A DNA stretch of 27,298 nt from Cylindrodendrum hubeiense (GCA_014621425.1 JAANBB010000491.1:1-27298), one strand, 5' to 3'. Positions 1 to 11,224 are shown, numbered from the stretch's first letter. The notes: generated by a model from the letters alone, not told the origin. A program made the numbers and translations.

Positions 1-809
1 GGGAGCCCAACGCTTGCTCCGGCGAGCGGATGGGAGCCATTTCGCCGCGAGATGACAGCTCGCGGTAGCCTGGGTTTTTACGCTGTTGGTTGGTGATTTT
101 TTCCAGCCGTATGTGGCTCCCAGCCCGGGAGGGGTTCCGCAATGCAAGGGGGCAATGGTTGTTTCTTCCTCGGTTGTTCTAGCGCCGGTGCTGGAGGGAG
201 GGGGGGTTCATTTCGGATGCCGACGGGGTTGGTAATTTGATAGGCGTTTGCCGGGCCTTGGCCGTGGCGATTGACTGGGCGGTTGACGTGATCGGTCCTA
301 CTTACACATGCCTGGAGTTTGTCGAGTTCGTATGGGTTCGTGCCCTACATGTTACGAACTCGCCATTCTCTTGTCAATATACGGATACTGGATTGACCAA
401 GCAAGGGCAAAAATAGATACGTGCGTAGCGGGTGGGAGAGCGACTGTCCGTTACTTGGTCAGTGTCATGCTTGCGTCCGTCTCGTCCAGAGCGATGAACA
501 TGCGCGCTCCCAATTGTATGTTTATAGTACATACCAACAGCTTCGCATGCATTCAGAAAGCTTATAGAAGAACCCAGGTGTTTTAGCCAAAAAGACGGCA
601 TGCATTCTATCCTAGCTGCATGCCACGATGAAGGTTGATCGGTTGGTCAAGAAATCAACCGGTGCTGCAGGGTAGCTGCCACCACACCACCCTCCCCGAC
701 TCTGCCTTCCCGTCCCAACTCCAACCCGCCCTCACCTGTAAGCCAAACCACTCCAGCAAAAAGAAACCGTCGCAAACGTCAAAAAGAAACGCTGGTAAAC
801 TGTTTGAAT
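1..809. other. Intergenic, no gene recognised
   Basis: No convincing coding region is seen. The first 300 bases are GC-rich with a run of Gs near 200-208. The open frames here lack family-like composition and overlap on both strands. The stretch may hold the promoter or end of a gene outside the window, but nothing in the sequence shows this. Confidence 0.5.
781..785 (-). terminator. Pol III T-run terminator of tRNA-Thr
   Basis: Five Ts on the minus strand lie about 25 nt after the tRNA-Thr 3' end, inside a TTTCTTTTTG context. This is the usual RNA polymerase III stop signal. Almost the same string follows the tRNA-Pro gene at the other end of the window. Confidence 0.7.
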
Positions 810-880
810 GCCCACTGACGGAATCGAACCGTCGATCTTTTCATTACGAGTGAAACGCCTTACCACTCGGCCAAGCGGGC
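810..880 (-). tRNA. tRNA-Thr (anticodon CGT)
   Basis: Read on the minus strand, this 71-nt segment folds into a full cloverleaf. The 7-bp acceptor stem is GCCCGCT/AGTGGGC with one G-U pair, and the D stem is GCC/GGC. The anticodon stem is TTTCA/TGAAA with loop CTCGTAA, giving anticodon CGT, which reads the threonine codon ACG. The T stem is GACGG/CCGTC with loop TTCGATT. There is no intron and no encoded CCA, as expected for a eukaryotic nuclear tRNA. The B-box-like GGTTCGATTCC is intact, so the gene should be usable by RNA polymerase III. Confidence 0.95.
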
Positions 881-1248
881 TGTTGTTGATGGAATCTGTG
901 GCGGTAATACGGCATATGGGTGCAGACGGAGCCGGCTGCTGGAAGACGGGGGACGTGGCCGAACAGGGGATGTGCATATGCGCATGCATGCGAGTTTGGG
1001 CCATCTGTTGGGACTTGTCCTGCATATCCTTCGTTTAATTTGGGATGGATGTATCTCGGTGACGGCTGTTGAGCCCGCTAGGGTTGTTGTCTCTTTACCA
1101 ACTTGGCGTATTCTGAACTGCGACAAACATGATTCCAAATCAAGCAAACGCACATCACTGCAGGCAAACTAATGCATGCCAGTTTCGAAATGCTGAGTAA
1201 ACGAGGTCATGTACATCATCACCTATCATCTACCTATCTATTACAACT
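881..1248. other. Intergenic between tRNA-Thr and the TRAPPC10 gene 3' end
   Basis: About 370 bases hold the upstream side of the tRNA gene and the 3' untranslated region of the minus-strand TRAPP gene. Short open frames here do not resemble genes. No other feature is seen. Confidence 0.5.
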
Positions 1249-4200
1249 CTACGCTACAACCCTCCCCTTCTCCCTCTCCAACCCCTCGCTCTCCAACACC
1301 AGCGGCCCGCCTCCAGGCCCACTTGCGTCTAGACTCACAGTCACCCACTTCCGCTCCCCCACAACCCGAACTGTCTCGCCTAGGTTTCTCAAGTCCACCT
1401 CGCAGTTCTGGAGGGTGTCGGCCACCCCGGACGCCGGTGGCGTGTCTTTGACTTCCCGGATATCGATCATGGGATATGGCAGCCACCCTTCGCGCAGAGG
1501 AATGAGGACGAGCGGGATCTCCGCCTCTGTCTCTGGCTTTGAGGACAGCGGCTCACCCGTCGAACCAGGAATCACAAAGTGACCCTTGCGACGACCGCCG
1601 AGCAGCCATGTGTCTACTGGTGCCGTGACCTCGTAGCTGAACTCCTGGTCCGCCTTGTGCGGCGTCACAGTATCCCAAACCTGTGTCCACTTCAGCTGGA
1701 GCGTAGCTGGCAGCATCTGATTGATGCACACCGTGGGGGTTCCCCCAGGCTTCTCATTCACCAATGTCGCAAGCGGTTTCTGGAGCCGGATGTCGGCTGT
1801 GTGAAGAATTGACAGAGACGGAACCTCTACCGGGATGAGGATAGTGCACGGATCAGTCGGCTGAGATGCTGGAATGGCCACCCTCGGATGGGACTTTTGC
1901 CATTCTTTTAGAAGCGTCGCGATGGCCTGTGCAGCGCTGTCCTGCGACCCAGGGACCTTGCCGATGCCAACAAAGTACCGCTCCCAAGCGATATCTGCCA
2001 AGAAGCTCGTTGTCACTGCACCAAGCAATGCCGTTCGTTCCAGATCCTGCACCTGCAAGCGAGTCTTGATTTCCTGAACGACGACGACCGAGATAAGCCT
2101 GGCAAACGACCTCAGTGGCGTTCCCTCAAGGGCCTCATGGATCGAGGCCACCACCAGCTCCTCAACCTCCACCTGCAATATACTGTAGCTCAGTTTCAAG
2201 TACATGGTCTTGGCAGCTCGAGTGGTAGCCTTCACTCCGGGTTTCCTCGTCACCTTGTAGAGCATAGTGGCTGGCTGTTTGGGGAAGATAATGACGGTAT
2301 TGCTTGGTGGAACGCCAAACTCGGACTGGAATAGATCAGAGTGGATCAGTTCACTCTTGAAGAGTCGCAATGGACTGGAGCTTGACGTTGAGACGTTGAA
2401 GCGCGAGAAGAGTGCCTGATGCTTGAACACATCTTGGACGTTGACACCGAGGGCTAGGGAGATGGGAGTCACCATTGACTTGGCAAAGTAGAACTTGTCG
2501 CCTGATTCCGTGGTGTAAGACACCTCGACCTTGGCGGACACATCGCCCATATCCTGCTCGACCGAGTAAGGGAAGCGGATAGTGGCAGTCGTGTTCGAGG
2601 CAACCTCGTTAAAGTAAAAGACACCGCCCGCCTCAGGATGTTTGGCGAACTCCACCGACGACTCAACAACTTTGGCATCGATTGTCAAGAGTCGGAGACC
2701 GCCTGTCGCAGGTTTCACTCGGATCTCGCAGTACTTCAGCGTGTTCCACCCCGGACTCAACACCAGGTCGAGGGTATTGCTCTTGTCTAGCGCAGTGTGC
2801 TTTGTCGCTATGAGCCGAACATCCAGTGCATTGACACGCTGGAACAGAGTTACATCGGGATGCCTGAATATGTCGGCATTCTGAGGTGGAGGGTGGTTGG
2901 CGTCACGTTCAAAGTGGAGGAATAGATTGCTCGAGGACAAGCCAAGATGATCGACCCTGTACTTCCCGGGGACAAGAGTCTGGATTCTCAGTTAGTTGGC
3001 ACTCATGCGCCTACAGGGTTGTTAACTTACCGTGCAGTCGACCTTGATGCTATTTTTACCAGGGTTAAGCACAATGTCTTCACGTTTGCCAAACCTCAAC
3101 TCCTTGACTGGGCCATTCTCAATCGCAGAGATTCTCAATGACACGCCGTCAAGCTTGATTTCGTCAGGAAGAAGACTCCTCAGATTGATGGTCAGCGAGC
3201 ACCTGTCCTCGTTCTCGTAGTACTCCGGCGCACCAGCCAGTTCGATGTTGGTGAAGAAATTGGATAGATGGACCTTGACCTGGCTCGGGAGCGATGAGGC
3301 AAGATCGAAGAGGTTTCCTACAATGCCCTTCATTGACGATTCATCCAGAATCCCGGTCTTGGAAATCTTCGACACTGATTTAGACTTGAGCTCGAGTAGC
3401 TCCTTTTCAGCGGCGCACGACTTGGTGAGCAGTTTAAGCGCCACACGAACGTAGTCATCCTTTGACTTCATCTCGCGAAGACAGTGCAGGTACATGACTA
3501 GCATAGATAGCTCCAGAGAGCTCCATCCGCTCGCGCCAAAGAATGGCGTTGCTTGATAGAAGAAGTGTGCGGCAGCACCATATTCTTTGAGATAAAACTT
3601 CAGCACGGCGAGGTCGGCCATATTCGCCTTTACGGCATGTTCGTGGTTCGCTACCGTATAATGCCGTAGAGCCTTGTCGGTAAGGATCTCATACAGTCGG
3701 TAGAAGTTTTCCGAGTTGTCCAGAGCAGTTTCAAGAAGCTGACTTTCAATACCGGCTATCAAAGGCGACACTGCCTCCAAAGGAGATGATTCATCTTCAG
3801 GCGGTGAATTGTCATCGAGACTGACATCCTCAAAATCCGCTGCGTCTGGCTCTCCCATTACTGGCGCCTCGCTCCATCCATCACTCCACCCGCGCTTTTT
3901 CCCCAAGGCATCGAGGATGCTTCTTGAAAGCATATGGAGCTCTGCACGCCTAGCAGCCAGGTCCTCGAGGCCGGCTTTGAGGAATTGCGCAGTCTGACCG
4001 TTGTCCTCTATAGCGGGCATGCCAGGCCCTGGGAAAACACCAGGGCTCAGTGGCGGCTGAGATGGGTGTGGGCCTGTCTGAACACTGAGGGATGAGGTCC
4101 GAGCAGGATGCATCATTGTCTTCGGCTCAGGGATCGAAGCCTTCTGCTCGTGGTTATCAGTAGGGGCGAGGGTCGAAGGAGGAATTGGGAGGGCCTTTGA

Positions 4201-5960
4201 CGATGTCTGAGCGAGGATTTGCTGTGCAACGGAGAATGCAAAAGATGCAACAAGGTTGTCTACAACTTCTGTCAAATGGGGATACAAATCCGCCGTGGCT
4301 TCTTCGTCTTCGGGTTTCTTTTGTGCCATTGCAGCAAGAATATCATGGCGCATAACCTGAGATGCTGATGGAATGAACTGCAAGGTTCTTCGACATATCT
4401 CGGCCAGCATTGCGAGGTTTTCCGCCTCCTCGGCATGCTTGGGAGGGGGTGCTAATGGGGCCACACCGTGGAGGACATTATCTTGTTGGTCCTTCAGCTT
4501 GGCCAACAGCTCCTCCCGGGTTGACCAGGCGTTGCCCAGACGTAACAATAATGTGATTTGTCGCGCGAAGATGTAACAACGGAAGTCAAATATGGAGACA
4601 TTGTTCGCCAAAATCATGTCTCGATATGCCTTTTTCGTCGCATTGATTGGAATCTCTTCGAAATGATCACCCGGTGTCTCGGCTGACTGGAGGTCAACCG
4701 CCTCCTCATCGTCGACAGTCCCTCCAGTTGCTTTGGCGAGTGCCTTCTCAAGATTCTTTTTCAACTCATCCGTGTAGTTTAGCATGGCACCTCCATGTTT
4801 CTCTGGGGATCCCTCGGCGGCTTGTTCATGGATCACGGAGTCGAGGCCAACGCTGAGCTCATCGTAGCCCACCAACGCATCCTCGACAAGGCCGACGCTC
4901 TCAAAACCTCGGGCGAGGCCTTCCTTGAGAATGAAGAAGGTGCAGAAGTTCCAACCGGGAAGACTCCGTTGACCGTCTTTCTCCTTGATATCCTCCTCAT
5001 ATTGGGTAACCCGCATGTCGAATGAGCTGAGGATTAGGCTCTTGATCTTGGCCACTAGGTCATGCCAGGCATTCTCAGCATCAATTTCGGTTTCTGAGTA
5101 ACCTGTTGGAACAGCGGGGACGACCCTCGGGAGGAGATCATATGGCAGGTCGTTGATACCGATTCGAATCTGGGTGATGCGATCCATGGCAGACTTGCCG
5201 GTACCGCCAAAATCTGTTCGCAGCTTCTCCAACAGAGGAGTTGAGCCCGAGCGGAATATTGAGGTTGCCTTCTCCGCGCCCCCTTCAGATTTGTGACTGG
5301 TCCTCGGCTGAGTCGCGGCCACGGTATTCGGGATGACTACGTGCACAATCAAGTACTCGAAGGCATCATGCTTCTCTTGCTTGCTGCTCTTCTTTGAGCT
5401 GTCCGAAGGCGGCGTGTTCGTCTTGATCCATTCTCGAATCTGCGACCTGACGGAGCTCTTGTAGGAATCACCGTCGTCGCATCGCACCAGCAGCACCTTG
5501 AGGTAGGGGGTGCGGCGCAAGCCGGGGATCTGATGACGTCGCTGACTGCCGATAGTCCTCGACGGAAGCGATTGCGCGTCGACTTGTTCGGTGGAGGGGG
5601 CGCGAGGGCCCATGTTCTGGATCTGGAAGCCATCGTCGGGGGTGATTGCGGCGCGGCGCGGCTTCGTGCTCAGGGCGGCGGATGACGGTTCGATGTCGCC
5701 CTGGACGAGCTCGACGTGGAGGGTATCGATGGATCGCAAGGGTCCGGCATGTGATTGCCAGTGCAGGTTGTGCAGCGGAAGCCGGGGGACTAGCCCCGGG
5801 GCGAGTAGCTTGAAGACATCGTGAGGGTCGAAATACTCGACTGGCGATGGCAGTGATGTTAGTATTCGCAGCGCGTGCTTGCCGCGGCGCAAAGGGCCAG
5901 ACACAATGAGGATCGGGGATGCGCACCGGTCACTTTCGACGTCGAAAATTGCTGTTCCAT
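1249..5960 (-). CDS. trs130: TRAPP II complex subunit Trs130/TRAPPC10
   Basis: Predicted 1524-aa subunit of the TRAPP II tethering complex, the Golgi/endosome exchange factor for Rab11-type (Ypt31/32) GTPases; the Aspergillus nidulans counterpart is HypC. The model has three exons: 5927-5960, 3031-5840 and 1249-2979. Introns are 86 nt (GTGCGC donor, ACTAAC branch, CCAG acceptor) and 51 nt (GTAAGT donor, CTAAC branch, CAG acceptor). The 34-nt first exon restores the family-like N-terminus SKVTVEYFDPHDVF; an ATG at 5904 opens the long frame but lies inside intron 1. Family stretches include LPLHNLHWQSHAGPLRSID near residues 30-50 and ERSLPGWNFCTFF-like text near 310-320. The C-terminal part is beta-rich. 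The gene ends with a TAG at 1249-1251. It diverges from MRI1. Family assignment is strong; exact splice sites are inferred. Confidence 0.9.
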
Positions 5961-6392
5961 GGCCAACAGCGAGACTCGGCCCTGGTCATCGTCGTCGGTC
6001 CACGTTGTGTATGTATTGGCGTCGTTGAGCTCCAAGCTGTCCCTAACTAAGTAGGCTCCAGCAGCAGCCATCAGACCCCTGCACTGGCGCCGCACCTCCC
6101 TGTTCGGGCAGTGAGCTCACCGCCAACGGCCGGAGCACGCGTTTCTCCGCACCCAGGGCGGTGAGGCCCCTGGAGCACTGTGGTTGGCTGGTGCTCATGA
6201 CGCCACGGCCGAATCATGGCGGGGTTGCGGCAGAATGCCCGTGGAGGGGCAGTAATTTGTCCACGTAGGTGAGAGAGGCAGCTGAAGAACCTCGCCGCTC
6301 AGGAAACCTTTATTTAAAAGCTGGATCCTTTTGTTGACTCAAGTGTCGTTCAATTCTCTTGAGAAGATCACCCACTTCCACACAAACCCGCA
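5961..6392. promoter_or_regulatory. Bidirectional intergenic region between trs130 and mri1
   Basis: This 432-bp region separates two divergent start codons and must contain both promoters. On the MRI1 side a TATTTAAAA element is visible at 6311-6319, about 80 nt before the ATG. The TRAPP side shows no obvious TATA, which fits a housekeeping gene. A short open frame running through it on the minus strand overlaps the first TRAPP exon and is not treated as a gene. Confidence 0.6.
6311..6319 (+). promoter_or_regulatory. TATA-like element of mri1
   Basis: TATTTAAAA lies about 75-80 nt before the MRI1 start codon, a plausible TATA position for a fungal gene with a short leader. Recognised by motif only. 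Confidence 0.45.
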
Positions 6393-7556
6393 ATGTCTAC
6401 CCTCAAGGCCGTCAAGTACACCCGGGGCAAGCTCCTGGTCCTCGACCAGCTTCGTCTCCCTCACGAGTTCCACTACGACGATGTCACGAACAGGACCGAG
6501 GCCTTTGAAAGCATTGCCTCTATGCGCACGCGTGGTGCCCCCGCCATTGCAATCGTTGCCAGCCTGGGTCTTGCTGTCGAGCTGTTTAATGGCAGCCTCA
6601 CCACGACCTCCGCTGACGAGGCCATCGCCCAGATCGATGAGGCCCTTGACTACCTCAAGGAGAGCCGGCCTACCGCCGTCGACCTGACCAATGCTATCAA
6701 CCAGCTCAAGGCACGGATAAGGGCAGTCGGTTCTGGAGCCAGCAAGGACGAAATCGTTACAGCTTTCATCGAGGAGGCTGAGAAGATTTTCGAGAAGGAC
6801 CTGCAGACCAACCTCTCCATCGGCGACTTTGGCGCTGAGTGGCTTCGCGCTCTTGGTGCTTCAGAGAGCCAGCAGATCTCCGTCCTCACCCACTGCAACA
6901 CCGGCTCCCTCGCCACTTCTGGTCACGGCACTGCTTTGGGCATCATCCGCACCCTTCAGGCCAAGGGCCTCCTTCAGCACGCTTTCTGCACCGAGACCCG
7001 ACCTTACAACCAGGGTAGCCGACTTACCGCCTTTGAACTGGTCTACGAAGGCATTCCCAGCACCCTCATCACCGATTCCATGGCCGCCTCCCTTTTCCGC
7101 AACCGCAAGCAGGAGAAGAACATCGCCGCCGTCATCGTCGGTGCCGACCGAGTTGTCCGCAACGGTGACACTGCCAACAAGATCGGAACTTACCAACTGG
7201 CCGTCCTCGCCAAGCACCACGGCATCAAGTTCATTGTTGCGGCGCCCACGACCAGCATTGACCTCGAGACTGAGACCGGTGATGGCATCAAGATTGAGGA
7301 GAGGAAGAAGGAGGAGCTTACACAGATCACTGGAGCCGTCGTCAAGCCCGACGGCACTGTGGATGAGACCTCCAAGGTGCGCGTTGCTATCGCTGATCAG
7401 AGGGTGGGAGTCTGGAACCCCGCCTTTGATGTCACCCCCGCTGAGTACATCGACACTGTTGTCACTGAAAAGGGCGCTGTCGAGAAGGGACCGGATGGCA
7501 AGTTTGACTTCAGCAAGATCATGCCGGAGCGGTGGGCCAAGGTGACCGGTGCTTGA
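6393..7556 (+). CDS. mri1: Methylthioribose-1-phosphate isomerase
   Basis: A 387-aa single-exon protein of the MtnA/eIF2B-alpha-like family. It converts 5-methylthioribose-1-phosphate to 5-methylthioribulose-1-phosphate in the methionine salvage pathway, in the cytosol. RTRGAPAIAI (residues 45-54) is the N-terminal substrate-site signature. The catalytic cysteine is Cys168 in THCNTGSLAT, and the catalytic aspartate is Asp252 in VGADRVVRNGDTANKIGTY. Both are present, which separates it from the eIF2B alpha, beta and delta subunits that lack this pair. Length matches the family. The start is the first ATG in frame, in context CGCAATG, followed directly by a family-like N-terminus. It diverges from the TRAPP gene and converges on the M20 peptidase gene, with 128 bp between the two stops. 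Confidence 0.96.
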   Translation: MSTLKAVKYTRGKLLVLDQLRLPHEFHYDDVTNRTEAFESIASMRTRGAPAIAIVASLGLAVELFNGSLTTTSADEAIAQIDEALDYLKESRPTAVDLTNAINQLKARIRAVGSGASKDEIVTAFIEEAEKIFEKDLQTNLSIGDFGAEWLRALGASESQQISVLTHCNTGSLATSGHGTALGIIRTLQAKGLLQHAFCTETRPYNQGSRLTAFELVYEGIPSTLITDSMAASLFRNRKQEKNIAAVIVGADRVVRNGDTANKIGTYQLAVLAKHHGIKFIVAAPTTSIDLETETGDGIKIEERKKEELTQITGAVVKPDGTVDETSKVRVAIADQRVGVWNPAFDVTPAEYIDTVVTEKGAVEKGPDGKFDFSKIMPERWAKVTGA

Positions 7557-7684
7557 AGTATACACAACTTCATATGTGTTGATTGAATCTATTTATACCT
7601 TTTCCTTTTTGTTCAGGAAGCGGGAGGGCATCATATCCAACATTAGACTATGGTTTCGTGGGTTTTTCTCCGGGAGTGGACAGC

Positions 7685-8972
7685 TTATTGCTTCAACGCA
7701 TGGAGGATCAGCTTCTGATAATCCTCTACAGCCGTCTCTAGGTCAGCAACGGTCAAATTTTCATTCGCGCCGTGTGCAACCAGAATGTTTCCCGGTCCGT
7801 AAAGATACCTGGTGTGGTCACCCTTAAAGTTAGGGATGTCAGTGCCGTAGTTGACGACAATGGTGTCGAATCCTGTTGTGGTATTAGAGATCTGTACTAA
7901 GAGGCTAGGAGTGAGCCAACTTACCATCGACATCGCAGTTGGCCCCAACGGACCCGTATCCGGGGGTACATTGGAGGTCAAACGCATCTTCGCTGATCTC
8001 CTTAAAGATTGCCTCGACCTTCTCCTGCACAATATGGGCTCCCGACTCTTCGGGGCCAATGGCGACTCTTATGCCCATTCCGACACTTGCGAACTCGGGG
8101 ATGACATTCGATGCCACTCCACCGTTGAAGCGACCGACATTGACTGTGGTGTTTCCGAACAGCTCGCTGCTGCCGAGGTCGGTGTCGAAAATCTTGGCGA
8201 AGGCGCGGATCATTAACTCGTTGGCCGACTTGCCCAACCACGGGTAGCCACTGTGGCCGGGGAAGCCCTTGGCGGTGACGTCGCAGAAAAGGGCACCCTT
8301 GTGGCCGCATGCCAGCTTGCTCTCGGTCGGCTCGCCAAAGATGACAGCATCGAGTTGATAGGGGAACTCCTTGTTGGCGACGGCGTTGCTAAATTCGATC
8401 ATGCCGTCGCCGCTAACCTCCTCTCCAACGACAAAGAGCATTACAAGTTTGTCGCCATCCACCTTGCCTTCCTTGAGTAGCTCGTCCAGCGCAATGATCA
8501 TAGCTGCGACACTGGCCTTGGCGTCCACACTACCACGACCCCTGATCATTGTCTCTTTAGTGATATCCCCGTCATCAATACCGTACGGGATGTGCGGTGG
8601 GACAACATCGATGTGGCTTGACAGCATGACCTTGGGATCGTGGCGAATACCAGCTCGCCAGGCCAGCACATTGAAGCGGTCCTTATCAGCTGGCGTATTG
8701 TTGCGCGGGGGAACGGGCTGGATCTGGGTGGTGTAGCCTAGATCGGCGAGGTACTGGACAAGAACTTCGCCGACGTCGTGCTCGGTGCCGGAGATGGACT
8801 CGGTCTCGATGAGGGCCTTGTGCAGGCTCAGGAGCTCCGATCGGTACGACGGCGCGTCGTTATCGCTCCAGGCCGAAGCTTGGTGGGAAGAGCCGACAAG
8901 AGGCGCTTGCTCCTCGGCGCATAGGGAGAGGGTCGCCGAAGCGAGGACGCAGGCAATTGTTGCGGCTCGCAT
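7685..8972 (-). CDS. Secreted M20-family metallopeptidase (ArgE/DapE/carboxypeptidase-like)
   Basis: A 411-aa zinc hydrolase in two exons, 7925-8972 and 7685-7872, with a 52-nt intron (GTAAGT donor, CAG acceptor). An N-terminal signal peptide (about residues 1-19) suggests secretion or vacuolar delivery. M20 landmarks are complete: His120 and the adjacent Asp122 in SSHIDVVP, Asp150 in GRGSVDAKA, the general base Glu184 and metal ligand Glu185 in VVGEEVSGDG, Glu214 in FGEPTES, and the last metal ligand His383 in LVAHGANEN, encoded by exon 2. The dimerisation-domain motif GHSGYPWLGKSA is at about 239-250. Related proteins remove an amino acid or acyl group at an amide bond, but the substrate cannot be read from sequence. 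Annotations such as acetylornithine deacetylase would be unsafe because of the signal peptide. It is tail-to-tail with mri1. Confidence 0.9.
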
Positions 8973-9390
8973 CGTGAAGAGCTTCGTGAGGCGCGAAGTA
9001 GTGACAGTGTGGTTGTTGGGGAGAGTTTCAATTACCGGGGAAAGTCACGGAGCTTGGGGAGGCTGGCTCGCTTGTCGCCGGCTATGACGCAAGTGGAAGC
9101 CCCCACCGAAGTCGGCGGCACAGCTATGTAGCATCACGAAAAGAACCACTTCTTGAGTGAATTTGATCCCTGGGTTTAATCCCGGTATGAATAAAATCAA
9201 TCAGAATGAAGCTGGTTCAGATTATTATTACGCACTATAATTGCCTCAATTAAGGCATGGCAACGCAGCCATTGAAGAGTATTACACAACCTCCGTCCGA
9301 AGTACTCCGTACTGATCGGCACGCCACTCTTATCAACGGGCGCTTAGAACCGCAGCACTGTATTTCCTCCAGCCACCTAGCTAAATTTAC
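8973..9390. other. Intergenic between M20 peptidase and bicupin genes
   Basis: 418 bases hold the promoter of the M20 peptidase gene and the 3' end of the bicupin gene, both on the minus strand. No clear TATA, RNA gene or repeat is seen. The part nearer the bicupin, around 9170-9260, is AT-rich. Confidence 0.5.
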
Positions 9391-10946
9391 CTATGCGATC
9401 AACACCTGCTTCTCCTTCTGCAAGGACTCGACAAAACTAATCGACACGTTCAGCGTCGCAGCGACGATGTCTGCAGGGGTCAATGCCAGCCACTGGGTCA
9501 ACGAGATGTCTGCAACACGGTCGGATTTGTACACTTCAATCCAGACTAGGTCTTCCGTCTCCGAGGTGTTTTCGATGTAATGCCTAGAAATTCGCGCGTT
9601 AGCGTTGTATAAAGTGGTATTTGACTTGGGGATCCTACCCAGAGTTGTCGGGGAATGCGGCCGTGTCGCCCGGTGAAAAGTCAAAGGTTCGGGCCGCTGC
9701 ATTGCCGATGAAAACGGTGGCCCTACCCGTTCCCTTGTGGAAGTACAGCCACTCCTCCGCCTGTTCTATCGTGTCAGTAAAAAAATGCAAAATGGGGATG
9801 GAGATTCGCAAATGTCCACTTACATTGGGGTGCCAGTGAAGCTCGCGCAGGCCACCGGGCTTCAGCGTGACAAAAGTGGCCGCCAGTGTCTTGCTCACGG
9901 GGAAATTGGTCGAGTCAATCTTGTAGAACTCGCCGCCGGATCCGCCAATATTCTCAGGATCGTGCTGTAAAGTGCGGTACACAAACGAGCTGTCGCCTTT
10001 AAGAGTGCCTGCGGGCCCATCCGTGAAATTCTTCTTGCTGACCTCAGCGGGCAGGATGTACGGGTTGGGGCTGGTGACATTCTCGAAGACCTCTGGGTCA
10101 ACCCCAAAGTTCTTGGCGAGGATATGCTTAGGCGTGTGGTTGATCCAGTCATCGACCATGAAGGTGGTTCTGCACAGATGTCAGTGGATCCTGGTTAGTC
10201 TATTGGACGATTTAAACCTACCCGACCTTGTCAAAGTCCGCCTCATCGAAGACCAAGAGGTACTCGTTTTCTTCGTCGAGTCCCTGGATGGTATGCGCAG
10301 CGCCCTTGGGGAAGTACCAGATGTCGCCATAGTTGAGCTGCTCGGTTTGGTACCTGCCGAACTCATCCACGGCGGAAATTAGAACGGAACCACTGTAGAC
10401 AATGCCCCATTCGGCCTGGAAACCAGGGTTAGTTAATATTTCGAGAATCGAAGCGGGCCATTGATTGGCGATGCACTTACAACACGGTGCCAATGAAGTT
10501 CACGAATAGCACCCTTCTTGAGGTGTTGCTGAGCGCCTGAGATGTCATGGCTCGACGGAAGGTCCTGGATTACTTGCTCGCGGACCCAACCTCCCTTGAG
10601 GAGTCTGGTCTTGGAGTCGGAGAAGCTCCACTTAAGGTTCGGGACAATGCCATTGTCAGTGGGCTGTTGGCCGAGGTTGTCGGGGTTCTGAAGATCAAGC
10701 TCCTTGTTGGTTCCCCCTGTTGCGAGCAAGGTATTAGTAAGAATTCCAAAAGCAAGCTGAGGAAAGGTGTAAACATCAATGTGACATACCAATGATGGGC
10801 CCGCCCTTACCCTTGCCATCGTCGGGCAGCCCCTCATCGAACTTTGCGTCTCGCTTCTGGAGATCAACGGCCTGGGGAGCCGCAGCGACTAGCTGTGTCG
10901 TCCAGGATAGTGCCAAAGAGGCTGAGAACAGAGATGGGTACTTCAT
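9391..10946 (-). CDS. Secreted bicupin, oxalate decarboxylase family
   Basis: A 415-aa two-cupin protein in six exons: 10790-10946, 10481-10716, 10222-10415, 9824-10169, 9639-9760 and 9391-9583. Introns are 52-73 nt and every junction restores frame. It has a signal peptide (about 1-22) followed by a Lys-Arg site at 31-32, so an extracellular enzyme is likely. Both Mn sites are complete: His127, His129, Glu133 and His172 in cupin 1; His307, His309, Glu314 and His353 in cupin 2. The arginines three residues before each HWH (124, 304) match the oxalate-binding arginines of Bacillus OxdC. The OxdC lid motif SENS is not conserved: the catalytic glutamate position, 22 residues after the last cupin-1 histidine, is Lys194. 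The fold is therefore clear, but decarboxylation is not assured; oxidase or another activity is possible. Confidence 0.9.
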
Positions 10947-11067
10947 TGTGACCAGATATTAGGGACCGAGGAAGAACTAGCACTGTTGCGAAAGAATGGA
11001 AGCCTTTGGTGCTTAAACTGATGAGGCAATGGATGAAACGCACCAACCTAACGGCCATGCATGCCGT

Positions 11068-11074
11068 CTTTATA
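11068..11074 (-). promoter_or_regulatory. TATA box of the bicupin gene
   Basis: On the minus strand the sequence reads TATAAAG, about 120 nt before the bicupin start codon. This is a good TATA match at a plausible distance for a regulated secreted-enzyme gene. Confidence 0.5.
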
Positions 11075-11161
11075 CTTCATAGTACCGCGTCGCCATAGGA
11101 AATAACCATCACTCGCCAATTTGAGATTCCAATCGACAAGGCCTGTCATACAGCACGGGCG

Positions 11162-11224
11162 GTCATGTCGGCCGTGTCGGACATGTCGGTCGCGTCACTC
11201 ACATCACTCACGTCCGTCATCATG
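11162..11224. repeat. Degenerate 9-bp tandem repeat (7 units)
   Basis: Seven consecutive 9-bp units can be laid out, starting GTCATGTCG, GCCGTGTCG, GACATGTCG, GTCGCGTCA, CTCACATCA. They share the pattern NYCRYRTCR with drift along the array. The frame through it has no start codon and a stop just upstream, so a coding repeat is unlikely. Confidence 0.55.

Noticed and set aside
308..601. Short overlapping frames near the left end
   Set aside because: Overlapping on both strands, no motif and no splice-supported extension.
5468..5926. 152-aa minus-strand frame in the TRAPP gene
   Set aside because: It is an Arg/Ala/Pro-rich shadow of the correct TRAPP exon and starts inside intron 1.
6829..7545. 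238-aa plus-strand frame inside mri1
   Set aside because: A shadow frame, very rich in Ser, Pro and Arg; the MRI1 frame has intact catalytic motifs.
6861..7565. 234-aa open frame antisense to mri1
   Set aside because: It mirrors the codon bias of the conserved MRI1 frame, is low-complexity in translation and has no family-like text.
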